From: Lachnospiraceae bacterium UBA6998 | GTDB lineage: Bacteria > Bacillota > Clostridia > Lachnospirales > Lachnospiraceae | Reading direction: 5' to 3' | Length of the DNA: 11,846 bases | Assembly (NCBI GenBank): GCA_002448395.1 | Contig: DJXS01000137.1 | Span: 1 to 11,846, forward strand | In this document: in pieces, positions 1-6,065 of the stretch | Numbering within the stretch: position 1 is the first letter of the stretch | Layout of the letters: every line of letters starts with the position of its first letter | Notes under the pieces: generated by a model | The model's database searches: none | What the model was told of the DNA's origin: nothing | What the model saw: the letters and a program-made list of their open reading frames with translations, nothing else | Position numbers and translations under genes: made by a program

Positions 1-48
1 AATCACCCCCTCCTACTCGATTGTTTGGGGCGCTGGCCAGTTACGATT

Positions 49-77
49 TTGTTGTGCGCTGTTCCGCTCATTATGCT
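49..77 (+). promoter_or_regulatory. Possible promoter of the ktrBA operon
   Basis: TTGTTG (49-54) and TATGCT (72-77) are separated by 17 bp and lie about 35 bp before the ktrB start. Both boxes are only partial matches to sigma-A consensus, so this is a weak candidate. Only 112 bp upstream of ktrB are in the window, so a longer leader or riboswitch cannot be judged. Confidence 0.3.
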
Positions 78-112
78 AAATTAGTAGGTGGAGAGGAGGT
101 GACCGTGCACAA

Positions 113-1477
113 ATGAACAAAATCAAGCTAACATCGGCGCACATTATCCCTCTGAGCTTTCTCGCTGCGATCCTGGTCGGAACCCTGCTTCTGTCGCTGC
201 CGGTCTCCTCAGCTGCGGGGAACTGGACTCCCTTTACAGATGCGCTGTTTACGGCGACCACATCTGTTTGCGTAACAGGGCTCGTAGTGAAGGATACTTA
301 CCAATACTGGAGTCATTTCGGACAGGTTGTGATCCTTTTTCTCATCCAGATCGGCGGTATAGGCGTGATCACTGCGGTATCTACACTGATGATGCTGGCC
401 CGCAAGCGCTTTTCCCTCAGCGAGCGCCTGATGCTGCGCGACGCGATGAACCTGGAAAACATGAACGATCTGCTCGGATTTCTCTACAAGATCATGCGGG
501 GGACCCTTGCGGTGGAGATGATCGGAGCGTGCCTTTATATGATTGCCTTTATCCCCAGATTCGGAACGGCGAAGGGAATCTGGGCCTCCGTTTTCACCGC
601 CATTTCCGCATTCTGCAATGCGGGCATAGATGTACTGGGGCCTGACAGCCTGGCGCCTTTCCATAATGACCCCCTGGTTCTCACTGTTACGATGGCGCTC
701 ATTGTGATGGGCGGATTGGGTTATGTCGTCTGGCAGGACATCGACAATAAGATCACTTTTGGAAGAAAGAAAGGGCTCTCGCTGTCACAGATCATCCGGC
801 GTTTCAGCGAGCACACCAAACTTGTGCTCACTCTCACAGGCCTGCTGATCGCGGCGGGCACTGTGTTCATATTCGCGGCAGAATTTGGAAATCCCCGGAC
901 ACTGGGAGAAATGTCCATTCCGCAAAAAATACTGAACAGCCTGTTTGAATCCGTGACCCTTAGAACGGCAGGCTTCGCGACTTTTTCCCAGGCAGGACTG
1001 ACCGATGTCTCGTGCCTTGCCGCGTATCTGCTGATGTTCATCGGCGGATCTCCCATCGGTACTGCGGGCGGCGTCAAAACTACTACTATCTACCTGGCAA
1101 TCTTCGGTATCAATTCCTATGTTCGCGGGAAAAATGACGCGCACGTCTACAAGAGGTCGGTTAGCGTGGAAGCCATGAGGAAAGCGACGGCTATCATAGA
1201 AGTCAGCGTGATGACGGTATTGCTGCTCACTTTTCTTCTGGTCGCGACCAATCCGGTGGGTATTGAGGACGGCCTCTTCGAGATCGTGAGTGCCTGCGCC
1301 ACCGTAGGCCTGACGCGGAATCTGACCCCCACTCTGAACACAGCGGGCAAGCTGATTGTAACTTTCGGCATGTACCTGGGCCGGATCGGCCCCATCTCCA
1401 TGGCCTTCTTCTTCACAGGTGGAAAGAAGAATGACTCCGGAGTGCGCTATGCGGAGGGGAATTTCTATATAGGATAA
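113..1477 (+). CDS. ktrB: Ktr/Trk-type potassium uptake membrane subunit (KtrB/TrkH family)
   Basis: Integral membrane subunit of a K+ (often Na+-coupled) uptake system; it forms the ion path and is gated by a cytosolic KtrA ring. The 454-residue protein is hydrophobic throughout and has the four pore-loop motifs of the family: TSVCVTGL near residues 50-57, SAFCNAGID near 165-173, TLRTAGF at 282-288 and SACATVGLT at 393-401. The GGSPIGTAGG segment (311-320) and the FGMYLGRIGPIS stretch near the C-terminus are also typical. Length fits KtrB rather than a shortened protein. The ATG at 113 is preceded by GGAGGTGA (95-102), slightly far at 10 bp. The partner gene ktrA follows after 118 bp on the same strand, so the two are very likely one operon. 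Family assignment is firm; the ion preference is inferred from the family. Confidence 0.95.
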   Translation: MNKIKLTSAHIIPLSFLAAILVGTLLLSLPVSSAAGNWTPFTDALFTATTSVCVTGLVVKDTYQYWSHFGQVVILFLIQIGGIGVITAVSTLMMLARKRFSLSERLMLRDAMNLENMNDLLGFLYKIMRGTLAVEMIGACLYMIAFIPRFGTAKGIWASVFTAISAFCNAGIDVLGPDSLAPFHNDPLVLTVTMALIVMGGLGYVVWQDIDNKITFGRKKGLSLSQIIRRFSEHTKLVLTLTGLLIAAGTVFIFAAEFGNPRTLGEMSIPQKILNSLFESVTLRTAGFATFSQAGLTDVSCLAAYLLMFIGGSPIGTAGGVKTTTIYLAIFGINSYVRGKNDAHVYKRSVSVEAMRKATAIIEVSVMTVLLLTFLLVATNPVGIEDGLFEIVSACATVGLTRNLTPTLNTAGKLIVTFGMYLGRIGPISMAFFFTGGKKNDSGVRYAEGNFYIG

Positions 1478-1478
1478 T

Positions 1479-1571
1479 TGCTGATGGGGCGATGCCTTAG
1501 AGCACTGATGGGGCGATGCCCTTGGGAGGGCAATCACTGATTGGGCGATGCTTTAGGCGGGCAATCACTGT
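1479..1571 (+). repeat. Imperfect short repeats in the ktrB-ktrA spacer
   Basis: A 16-base motif, CTGATGGGGCGATGCC, occurs exactly at 1481-1496 and 1505-1520 and with two changes at 1537-1552. A second motif, GGGCAATCACTG, follows at 1529-1539 (reading GGGCAATCACT) and again at 1559-1570. CAATC (1531-1535) and GATTG (1539-1543) could form a small hairpin across the middle. The repeats are noncoding and lie in the untranslated spacer of the operon. They may be slippage-derived or a small mRNA structure; no known element is recognised. Confidence 0.7.
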
Positions 1572-1595
1572 TTTGACAGATGCAAGGAGACAATT

Positions 1596-2246
1596 ATGGC
1601 GAAATCAATTGCAGTTCTCGGTCTTGGAAAATTTGGAATGAGCCTGGTCCGTTCGCTAAGTGAAATGGGCGCGGATGTGCTGGCAGTGGACAAAGTAGAG
1701 GCATATGTGCAGGAGATCGCGAACTACTGCAGCGAGGCGATCTGCGCGGACCTGGCGAACGAGGAGGACCTGAACAAACTCGGCCTCAAGGAGATGGATA
1801 TCGTAGTGTGCGCTATGGGCGAAAGCCTCGAAGCAAGCATACTCTCCGTAGCAGTTGCCAAAGAACAGGGCGTACCTCTGATCGTGGCCAAAAGCTCGTC
1901 GGCGCGCATGTCCTCCATCCTCCGCAAGGTGGGTGCCAACAGGGTGATCATGCCGGAGGAATACGCCGGCGCGCGCTCAGCGGCTATGCTGGTCTCTGAA
2001 TCGGTGCTGGATTACTTCGAGCTTGGAAGCCGCCTGAGCATGGTGGAAATGACCCCGCTTAACGACTGGATCGGAAAATCGCTGGTGGAACTCAATATCC
2101 GGAGCAAATATCAGATGACCGTCGTCGCAATCAAAGACGAGAAAGGCGAATGGATGCCGATCGATCCCGAGCATCCGCTGCAGGAAAAGGAGAAGCTGCT
2201 GGCTGTCGTGGACCGCAAGAATTTGGGCAGGCTGAGGAATCAGTAA
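1596..2246 (+). CDS. ktrA: Ktr/Trk potassium uptake regulatory subunit (KtrA/TrkA family, RCK domains)
   Basis: Cytosolic gating subunit that assembles as a ring under KtrB and binds nucleotides (ATP/ADP, NAD(H) in the family) through its Rossmann-fold RCK_N domain. Residues 5-32 show the beta-alpha-beta nucleotide-binding signature, with GLGKFG at 9-14 and an acidic residue, D32, at the end of the second strand. The C-terminal part (about 135-216) looks like a TrkA_C domain, which in several family members is a ligand site (c-di-AMP in some Firmicutes KtrA). Length, 216 aa, is normal for KtrA. The ATG at 1596 follows AAGGAGA with good spacing. It is the second gene of the ktrBA operon. No defect is seen. 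Confidence 0.95.
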   Translation: MAKSIAVLGLGKFGMSLVRSLSEMGADVLAVDKVEAYVQEIANYCSEAICADLANEEDLNKLGLKEMDIVVCAMGESLEASILSVAVAKEQGVPLIVAKSSSARMSSILRKVGANRVIMPEEYAGARSAAMLVSESVLDYFELGSRLSMVEMTPLNDWIGKSLVELNIRSKYQMTVVAIKDEKGEWMPIDPEHPLQEKEKLLAVVDRKNLGRLRNQ

Positions 2247-2324
2247 TACACTGGGGATTGTGAGAGATTAGTGATTCGCCGGATATCCTGAGAGATCGTT
2301 GAGTAACAAGAAAGGAGTGGGAGC

Positions 2325-2672
2325 ATGATCTATAGAGATTTTAAGGGTCAGAAACTGTCACAACTGGGATTTGGATGCATGCGGTTTGCGTCTGATCCTG
2401 AGACCGGGGAGATCGACCAGGCCAAAGTGAACGCGATGTTTGATCTGGCGATCAGAGAGGGCGTGAACTATTTTGACACGGCGTACCCCTATCTGGGCGG
2501 GAAATCGGAGATCGCGATGGCGGAGGGCCTGTCACGCTATCCAAGGGAGAGTTATTACCTTGCGGACAAGTTCCCGGGACACTCCCTGACCGGTCCGATC
2601 GACAATATCGCGCTGTTCAACGTGTCGCTGCGAAAGTGCAGGACGGACTATTTTGACTTCTATAAAGCGTAG
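2325..2672 (+). pseudogene. Aldo/keto reductase with ferredoxin domain, N-terminal fragment (split by an insertion element)
   Basis: N-terminal half of an oxidoreductase of the aldo/keto reductase superfamily, a TIM-barrel NAD(P)H-dependent family. The native part is residues 1-113, ending at the Tyr codon 2661-2663. Two foreign codons (Lys-Ala) and TAG at 2670-2672 are supplied by the inserted element. Three of the four catalytic-tetrad positions can be placed here: D51 and Y56 (or Y54) in FDTAYPY and K82 in LADKFP. The family motif TDYFDFY comes just before the break. The expected LLHN, containing the catalytic His, begins at 4876 on the far side of the element. The start at 2325 is set by AAAGGAG at 2311-2317. 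As it stands the fragment cannot be active; fusing bases 2663 and 4876 gives an intact 428-aa frame. Confidence 0.9.
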
Positions 2673-2682
2673 TAGCAGAGTA

Positions 2683-2718
2683 CCACATCCATAGGAGCCA
2701 TGCACCGCATGGTTGTGG
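2683..2718 (+). repeat. Left-end subterminal hairpin of the IS200/IS605 element
   Basis: CCACATCCAT (2683-2692) pairs with ATGGTTGTGG (2709-2718) with one T-T mismatch. Such imperfect hairpins are the single-stranded DNA sites recognised by Y1 transposases. The hairpin foot lies 19 bp inside the inferred left cleavage site. It shares CCAC-n-TCCATAGGA and GCACCGCATGG with the right-end hairpin in the same orientation. An inner alternative stem, CCATG (2698-2702) with CATGG (2708-2712), is also possible. Confidence 0.85.
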
Positions 2719-2736
2719 GTGAATGCCACAACAAAC

Positions 2737-3153
2737 TTACTGGTTCCGGATGTAATCCTGAACCACTGCGAGAGAATTCTCGCTGACCGTCGTGACGAAA
2801 TAGCTGTCCGACCAGAAATACGACTTCCAGTAGTACTTCTTAAGGACCGTTTCCCCGTATTCCTTCCGTGCGAACCGGGAAGTCTTCGTCTTAATTATAT
2901 TAACAAGACTCCCCGGGGCAGTGAAGGGATCCGCCTCGAACAGGACATGGACATGGTCCGCCTCCCCGTTCATCTCCATGATCACGAGTCCCTTCTCCCT
3001 GAAGATATCGCGGATCGTGCCATATACGATCTCCTTAACGCCGCCGGTCAGGACCGGGTGCCGGTACTTTGTCACCAGCACCATATGGTACTGCAGCAGG
3101 AAGCAGCTGTGGCGGTTCGTATAATAAGCCTGGCCTTTCTTCTTGTCGTACAT
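2737..3153 (-). CDS. tnpA: IS200/IS605-family Y1 transposase TnpA
   Basis: Single-strand-specific HUH endonuclease that excises and inserts the element as a circular ssDNA through a covalent 5'-phosphotyrosine intermediate. The 138-residue protein has the metal-binding HUH motif as H67-V-H69 within GEADHVHVLFE. The catalytic Tyr is Y134 in VQDYIRNQ, with the usual Gln four residues later at the very C-terminus. The N-terminal HSCFLLQYHMVLVTKYRHPV is typical of the family. Length is normal and no frameshift is visible. The gene ends 19 bp from the left-end hairpin. Its start is weakly supplied: AAAGGA on the minus strand lies about 12 bp before the ATG, suggesting low translation. It is divergent from tnpB across an 84-bp control region. 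Confidence 0.95.
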   Translation of the reverse strand: MYDKKKGQAYYTNRHSCFLLQYHMVLVTKYRHPVLTGGVKEIVYGTIRDIFREKGLVIMEMNGEADHVHVLFEADPFTAPGSLVNIIKTKTSRFARKEYGETVLKKYYWKSYFWSDSYFVTTVSENSLAVVQDYIRNQ

Positions 3154-3160
3154 ATGTTCG

Positions 3161-3221
3161 AAAAATCCTTTACATCCATTTTAATAAGCATTATAATTAT
3201 AGTATATTTAAAAGGATTTTT
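3161..3221. repeat. 11-bp perfect inverted repeat in the tnpA-tnpB control region
   Basis: AAAAATCCTTT (3161-3171) and AAAGGATTTTT (3211-3221) are exact reverse complements, 39 bp apart. They enclose both divergent -10 boxes. The right arm overlaps the tnpA -35 and the left arm overlaps the tnpB -35. The pair could be an operator, or a structure in either leader; nothing shows which protein would bind. Confidence 0.6.
3169..3197 (+). promoter_or_regulatory. tnpB promoter
   Basis: TTTACA (3169-3174) and a consensus TATAAT (3192-3197) are separated by exactly 17 bp. The match to sigma-A is strong and the site is well placed, with a predicted start near 3204 and a leader of about 34 nt containing the tnpB ribosome binding site. 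Confidence 0.7.
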
Positions 3222-3224
3222 AAA
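3196..3224 (-). promoter_or_regulatory. tnpA promoter, overlapping the tnpB promoter
   Basis: Read on the minus strand, TTTAAA (plus-strand 3219-3224) and TATAAT (plus-strand 3196-3201) are 17 bp apart. The -10 overlaps the tnpB -10 by two bases, and the -35 overlaps the upstream edge of the tnpB ribosome binding site. The -35 is weaker than that of tnpB. The two polymerases could not occupy this site together. Confidence 0.5.
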
Positions 3225-3237
3225 GGAGCACCCATTC

Positions 3238-4653
3238 ATGTACATGGCAGATACAACCGTATTGTCAAGAGATAAATATCCGAAGGTCTTTGAGAAGATG
3301 GAGAAGGACCTGTGCCTGTCGAAGAACCTCTACAATGCGGCGCTGTTCAGGATCCGCCAGGTATTCACCGGCTGGGACAAGGAGGACCGCACGGAGAACG
3401 AGGAGGAAGTCTTCAGGGAGTTGCGCGCCATGCAGGCTGCATACCCGAAGGTAAAGGTGCGGCGTGTGCTCTCTTACCGGGCACTGGATGCTGTCATGCG
3501 CGCAAACAGGAACCCGGACTTTTTTGCTGGGCTTCCCATGCAGACAGCCCAGCGGGTCCTGAAGGAAGCGGTCACGGTGTTCAGGGCGTGGCTGTCCTCC
3601 CTGAAGGAATACAGGCGTGCTCCGGAGAGGTATACGGGAAAACCCTGTATGCCGAAATACCTGAAGGGAGACAGGCACACATTTTATATCACGAACCAGG
3701 ACGCGGTCCTGTACCCTGTGTACAGAGGGATGAGTGCTGCCGGCAGCCCGGGCGCAGACGGGATGGCCCCGGGGAAATATGACGGAATGGACCTGAAACT
3801 CCCGCGCATAAGAGAGAGACTGCACCTGAGACACATCGCCCCGGACAGCATCCTGAAGGAAGTGCAGGTGAAGCCGTATTACGGAAAGCTCCTGCTGGTC
3901 CTTGTGCTGGAGACGGAAGACCTGCCCGTGAACGGGGAGAAGCCTTATCTTGCGGGGATCGACTTCGGAACGGACAACATCGCAGCCATCGTATCGACGG
4001 ACCATGTGTCCCGCATATACAAAGGCGGTGCTGTCCTTTCCGCGAACCGTTATTTCCAGAAGAAGAAGGCGGAAGCCGTGGGCATCATCACAAAGGGGAA
4101 GAAGCGTAAAACTGCAGACAGTGCCCGGCTGAGGAGGCTGTCCCTGCACCATGACTGCTTCATGAAGGACATGATGCACAAGGTCTCCACGGATATCGTG
4201 CGCTACTGTGTGGAGCACGGAGTCGGGACGGTCGTCATGGGAGTAAACAGGGGCTGGAAGCAGGAGGCCGGCATGGGGAAGGTGAACAACCAGAACTTCA
4301 CCGGGATCCCGCATGACAGGCTGAAGAAGATGATCATGTACAAAGCGGCGAGGGAGGGGATCCGCATCATAGAGCAGGAGGAATCCTATACCTCGAAGGC
4401 GGACATCACAGCCATGGACCCGATGCCTGTATACGGCAGGGAGGATGGTAAAGCGCAGTTTTCCGGGAGCAGGAAAAAGCGCGGGCTGTATGCCTGCAGT
4501 GCGGGATACACCATCAACGCAGACTGTAACGGTGCGGCGAACATCCTCAGGAAAGCAGTCCCGGATGTATGGGAAGGGACAGAAGACTTCCGGTTCCTGT
4601 CCGACCCGGAGACGGCAGGATTTAAAGACCTGCAGCGCGGGCGGACCGCATAA
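3238..4653 (+). CDS. tnpB: TnpB, RNA-guided RuvC-like nuclease homologue of the IS200/IS605 element
   Basis: TnpB proteins are transposon-encoded ancestors of Cas12: an omega RNA from the element's right end guides cleavage next to a TAM. This one is 471 aa from the ATG at 3238, chosen because AAAGGAG (3222-3228) lies 9 bp upstream; the open frame runs further upstream through the tnpA region but has no start signal there. RuvC-I is GIDFGTD with D242; RuvC-III is INADCNGAANI with D429. At the usual RuvC-II Glu position the sequence reads VVMGVNRGWKQ, with Gly335 instead. Acidic residues follow later in IIEQEESYTSK (E379, E381, E382). The CxxC pairs of the usual zinc ribbon are missing between YTSK and the final motif. 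The GWKQ/NNQNF/EQEESYTSKA pattern recurs in a known TnpB subfamily, so this is probably a genuine variant rather than decay. Confidence 0.93.
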   Translation: MYMADTTVLSRDKYPKVFEKMEKDLCLSKNLYNAALFRIRQVFTGWDKEDRTENEEEVFRELRAMQAAYPKVKVRRVLSYRALDAVMRANRNPDFFAGLPMQTAQRVLKEAVTVFRAWLSSLKEYRRAPERYTGKPCMPKYLKGDRHTFYITNQDAVLYPVYRGMSAAGSPGADGMAPGKYDGMDLKLPRIRERLHLRHIAPDSILKEVQVKPYYGKLLLVLVLETEDLPVNGEKPYLAGIDFGTDNIAAIVSTDHVSRIYKGGAVLSANRYFQKKKAEAVGIITKGKKRKTADSARLRRLSLHHDCFMKDMMHKVSTDIVRYCVEHGVGTVVMGVNRGWKQEAGMGKVNNQNFTGIPHDRLKKMIMYKAAREGIRIIEQEESYTSKADITAMDPMPVYGREDGKAQFSGSRKKRGLYACSAGYTINADCNGAANILRKAVPDVWEGTEDFRFLSDPETAGFKDLQRGRTA

Positions 4654-4875
4654 AGATCCGCCAAATGTATTCCGGAGGGAGAGCTGTGAAAGATCCCGAC
4701 GGATAGAGGGGCTCATGGACAGTCCCGTACTCGTACGGCCGGCCGGAAACGGTCCGAAAGGGGAAACCGGCACGATGGTCAAATATCAGAAAACCGAAGG
4801 GTTTCTAAAGCCTAAGGGGCTTTGATACCACCTCCATAGGACGCGGCTCAGCACCGCATGGGGGTGGAGGTTCAT
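4654..4875 (+). ncRNA. Predicted omega RNA (right-end guide RNA scaffold of TnpB)
   Basis: 222 bp of noncoding sequence lie between the tnpB stop and the right cleavage site, the location of omega RNA scaffolds in this family, which often begin inside the 3' part of tnpB. Several stems are visible: CCGTA/TACGG with loop CTCG (4725-4738), AAACC/GGTTT with loop GAAG (4791-4804), AAAGCC/GGCTTT with loop TAAGG (4807-4823), and the right-end hairpin (4828-4867). The guide should be the next 16-20 nt beyond the element, starting CTGCTGCACAATGTCACGGA at 4876. Position and structure are seen; the function is inferred from the family. The 5' end is not determined. Confidence 0.6.
4828..4867 (+). repeat. 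Right-end subterminal hairpin of the IS200/IS605 element
   Basis: CCACCTCCAT (4828-4837) pairs with ATGGGGGTGG (4858-4867) over ten positions with one T-G wobble. The stem is extended by GCGG (4843-4846) with CCGC (4854-4857) around a 7-nt loop. It is better paired than the left-end hairpin. The inferred cleavage site TTCAT (4871-4875) lies three bases beyond the foot. Confidence 0.85.
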
Positions 4876-5823
4876 CTGCTGCACAATGTCACGGAGTGGT
4901 CAGTGCAGTTCTATGAGAGCGAGGAATACCACATCATTCCGGACCTTCTGCAGATGAAAAAGGAGGGAAAGATCCGGCATTTCGGCTTCTCCTGTCATGC
5001 GGGCCCGGACCTGCTCGACGCGTTTCTGACAAGACACGAGGGCGTGTTCGACTTTGTGCAGATCCAGCTCAACTATCTCGACTGGACGATGCAGGACGCC
5101 AAGGCGAAGTGCGACATCATCAGGAAGCACGGCCTCGGGATCTGGGTCATGGAGCCTGTCAGGGGCGGCAAGCTTGCGGTGCTTCCGGAGTCGGAGTCGG
5201 CGAAACTCAGAGGACTGAGGGATGGCGGCGGTTGTTGTGGCGCGGCTACTGCTGGCGCGGCGGCGTCGGCTGGCGGTGCTTGTTGTGATTCTGGTGCGGC
5301 GGCTGCGGCCGGTGATGCCGGCTTGGCGGAGCCTAGCGATGCTTCTTATGCCTTCAGGTTTTTGCAGGATATGCCGGGGGTTACAGTCATACTGTCAGGC
5401 ATGAACGAGGTATTCCAGGTGGAAGACAATCTGAGGACTTTCCGCGAGGAGAATCCTCTTAGTGATTCGGAACGCAGCGTCCTTCTGGAAATAGCTGAGA
5501 ATTTGAAGAAAGGCGTTCCCTGCACGGCCTGCAGATATTGCTGTGACGGATGTCCCATGGAACTTGATATTCCGTATCTGCTGCAGTGCTACAATGACTA
5601 CAAATTTGCCACGACCATGACGCCTTCGATGCGGATCGATGCATTGGAAGAAGATAAGCGGCCCTCAGCCTGCATCGGATGCGGGCAGTGCATGCATGCG
5701 TGCCCGCAGGGCATCGATGTGCCTGCTGCTTTGGCGGAGCTTGCTGAGATGTATGAGAAGGGACCTCATTGGGGCGACGTTGTGGCTCAGAGAGCGAAGT
5801 CGATTGAGGATGATCTGAAGTGA
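4876..5823 (+). pseudogene. Aldo/keto reductase with ferredoxin domain, C-terminal fragment
   Basis: Remainder of the split reductase, continuing the frame of 2325-2663 (restored residues 114-428). It opens with LLHN, whose His (restored H116) is the catalytic His of the superfamily, and includes the barrel motifs IRHFGFSCH, QIQLNYLDW, GIWVMEPVRGGKL and GVTVILSGM. Two [4Fe-4S] motifs of the form CxxCxxCxxxCP follow, at restored C329/332/335/339 and C379/382/385/389. This puts it with the ferredoxin-containing aldo/keto reductases, which probably exchange electrons with cluster donors; substrate unknown. Restored residues 230-261 are a Gly/Ala/Cys-rich duplication absent from typical relatives. 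An in-frame ATG at 4858 lies inside the element's hairpin and has no ribosome binding site, so this part is probably not translated efficiently alone. Confidence 0.9.
5224..5319 (+). repeat. 48-bp tandem duplication encoding a Gly/Ala/Cys-Cys unit
   Basis: Two adjacent 48-bp units (5224-5271 and 5272-5319) encode GGGCCGAATAGAAASA and GGACCDSGAAAAAGDA. Each is 16 residues, with the Cys-Cys pair at the same place and an Ala-rich tail. They sit inside the reductase between the LRGL region and the SYAFRFLQDMPGV strand, where relatives normally have a short loop. The units have diverged in sequence but kept the reading frame. Confidence 0.75.
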
Positions 5824-5943
5824 GAATTTGTGTGAGCGGCGCCGTTAAGGCACCGTTTTGATGTCTGGAGCGGCGCTGAGGTAAGAATTATGTGGTCGGC
5901 GCCGTTAAAGCGCCGTTCTGATGTTTGGAACCGCGTTGAAACG
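5824..5943 (+). repeat. Two diverged 60-bp tandem repeats downstream of the reductase gene
   Basis: The sequence from 5824 recurs with an exact offset of 60 bp from 5884, for example CGGCGCCGTTAA at 5837 and 5897. A trace of a third copy may begin near 5957 (GATTTTGTGTGAGGG). Each copy contains a small stem: CGGCGC/GCGCCG around CGTTAAA in the second copy (5897-5915), and the same with one mismatch in the first (5837-5855). No coding potential is evident. A role as a weak terminator for the reductase is possible but there is no good T-run. Confidence 0.75.
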
Positions 5944-5983
5944 TCGGTGGAGTTAGATTTTGTGTGAGGGTATATTGGTGGTT

Positions 5984-6029
5984 GACCTAATGCTGTCCTT
6001 AGAGATACTTCTAAGGGCTCTATTAGGTC
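5984..6029. repeat. Long imperfect hairpin between convergent genes
   Basis: GACCTAAT (5984-5991) pairs with ATTAGGTC (6022-6029), and inside it CCTTAGA (5997-6003) pairs with TCTAAGG (6010-6016), separated by a partly unpaired internal loop. It lies 160 bp after the reductase stop. There is no T-run on the plus strand, so terminator function is uncertain. Its core is related to the palindrome at 6066-6091. Confidence 0.7.
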
Positions 6030-6065
6030 GCCGATAAAGAAATCAAGTTAAGAATGCTGTAATAA

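Larger units (their letters stand above)
2664..4875 (+). mobile_element. IS200/IS605-family insertion sequence with divergent tnpA and tnpB
   Basis: A complete element of about 2.2 kb inserted in the aldo/keto reductase gene. It carries a Y1 HUH transposase on the minus strand and a TnpB on the plus strand, and has no terminal inverted repeats or target duplication, as expected for this family. Each end has a subterminal hairpin of the same design on the same strand (2683-2718 and 4828-4867). The left flank ends TTCTAT (2658-2663) and the right end finishes TTCAT (4871-4875), similar sequences as expected for the left and right cleavage sites. Boundaries were set by restoring the reductase frame (Tyr-Leu-Leu-His-Asn). 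Because AT is shared, they may shift up to 2 bp left. Both genes look intact, so the element could be active. Confidence 0.93.

Noticed and set aside
1..112. A c-di-AMP or other riboswitch before ktrB
   Set aside because: Such switches are known upstream of potassium genes, but too little sequence is present and no matching structure could be recognised.
1479..1571. CRISPR array in the ktrB-ktrA spacer
   Set aside because: The units are short, unequal in spacing (24 and 32 bp) and imperfect, with no unique spacers and no cas genes in the window.
2713..3237. N-terminal extension that would make TnpB 646 aa
   Set aside because: It reads antisense through tnpA and the promoters; the tnpB promoter and ribosome binding site lie after it, and the family starts at the ATG at 3238.
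3265..4782. 505-codon open frame antisense to tnpB
   Set aside because: No recognisable motif or ribosome binding site; the opposite strand encodes a clear TnpB with RuvC motifs.
4858..5823. C-terminal reductase part as an independent gene starting at 4858
   Set aside because: The ATG lies in the stem of the element's right-end hairpin, no ribosome binding site precedes it, and the first codons belong to the element.
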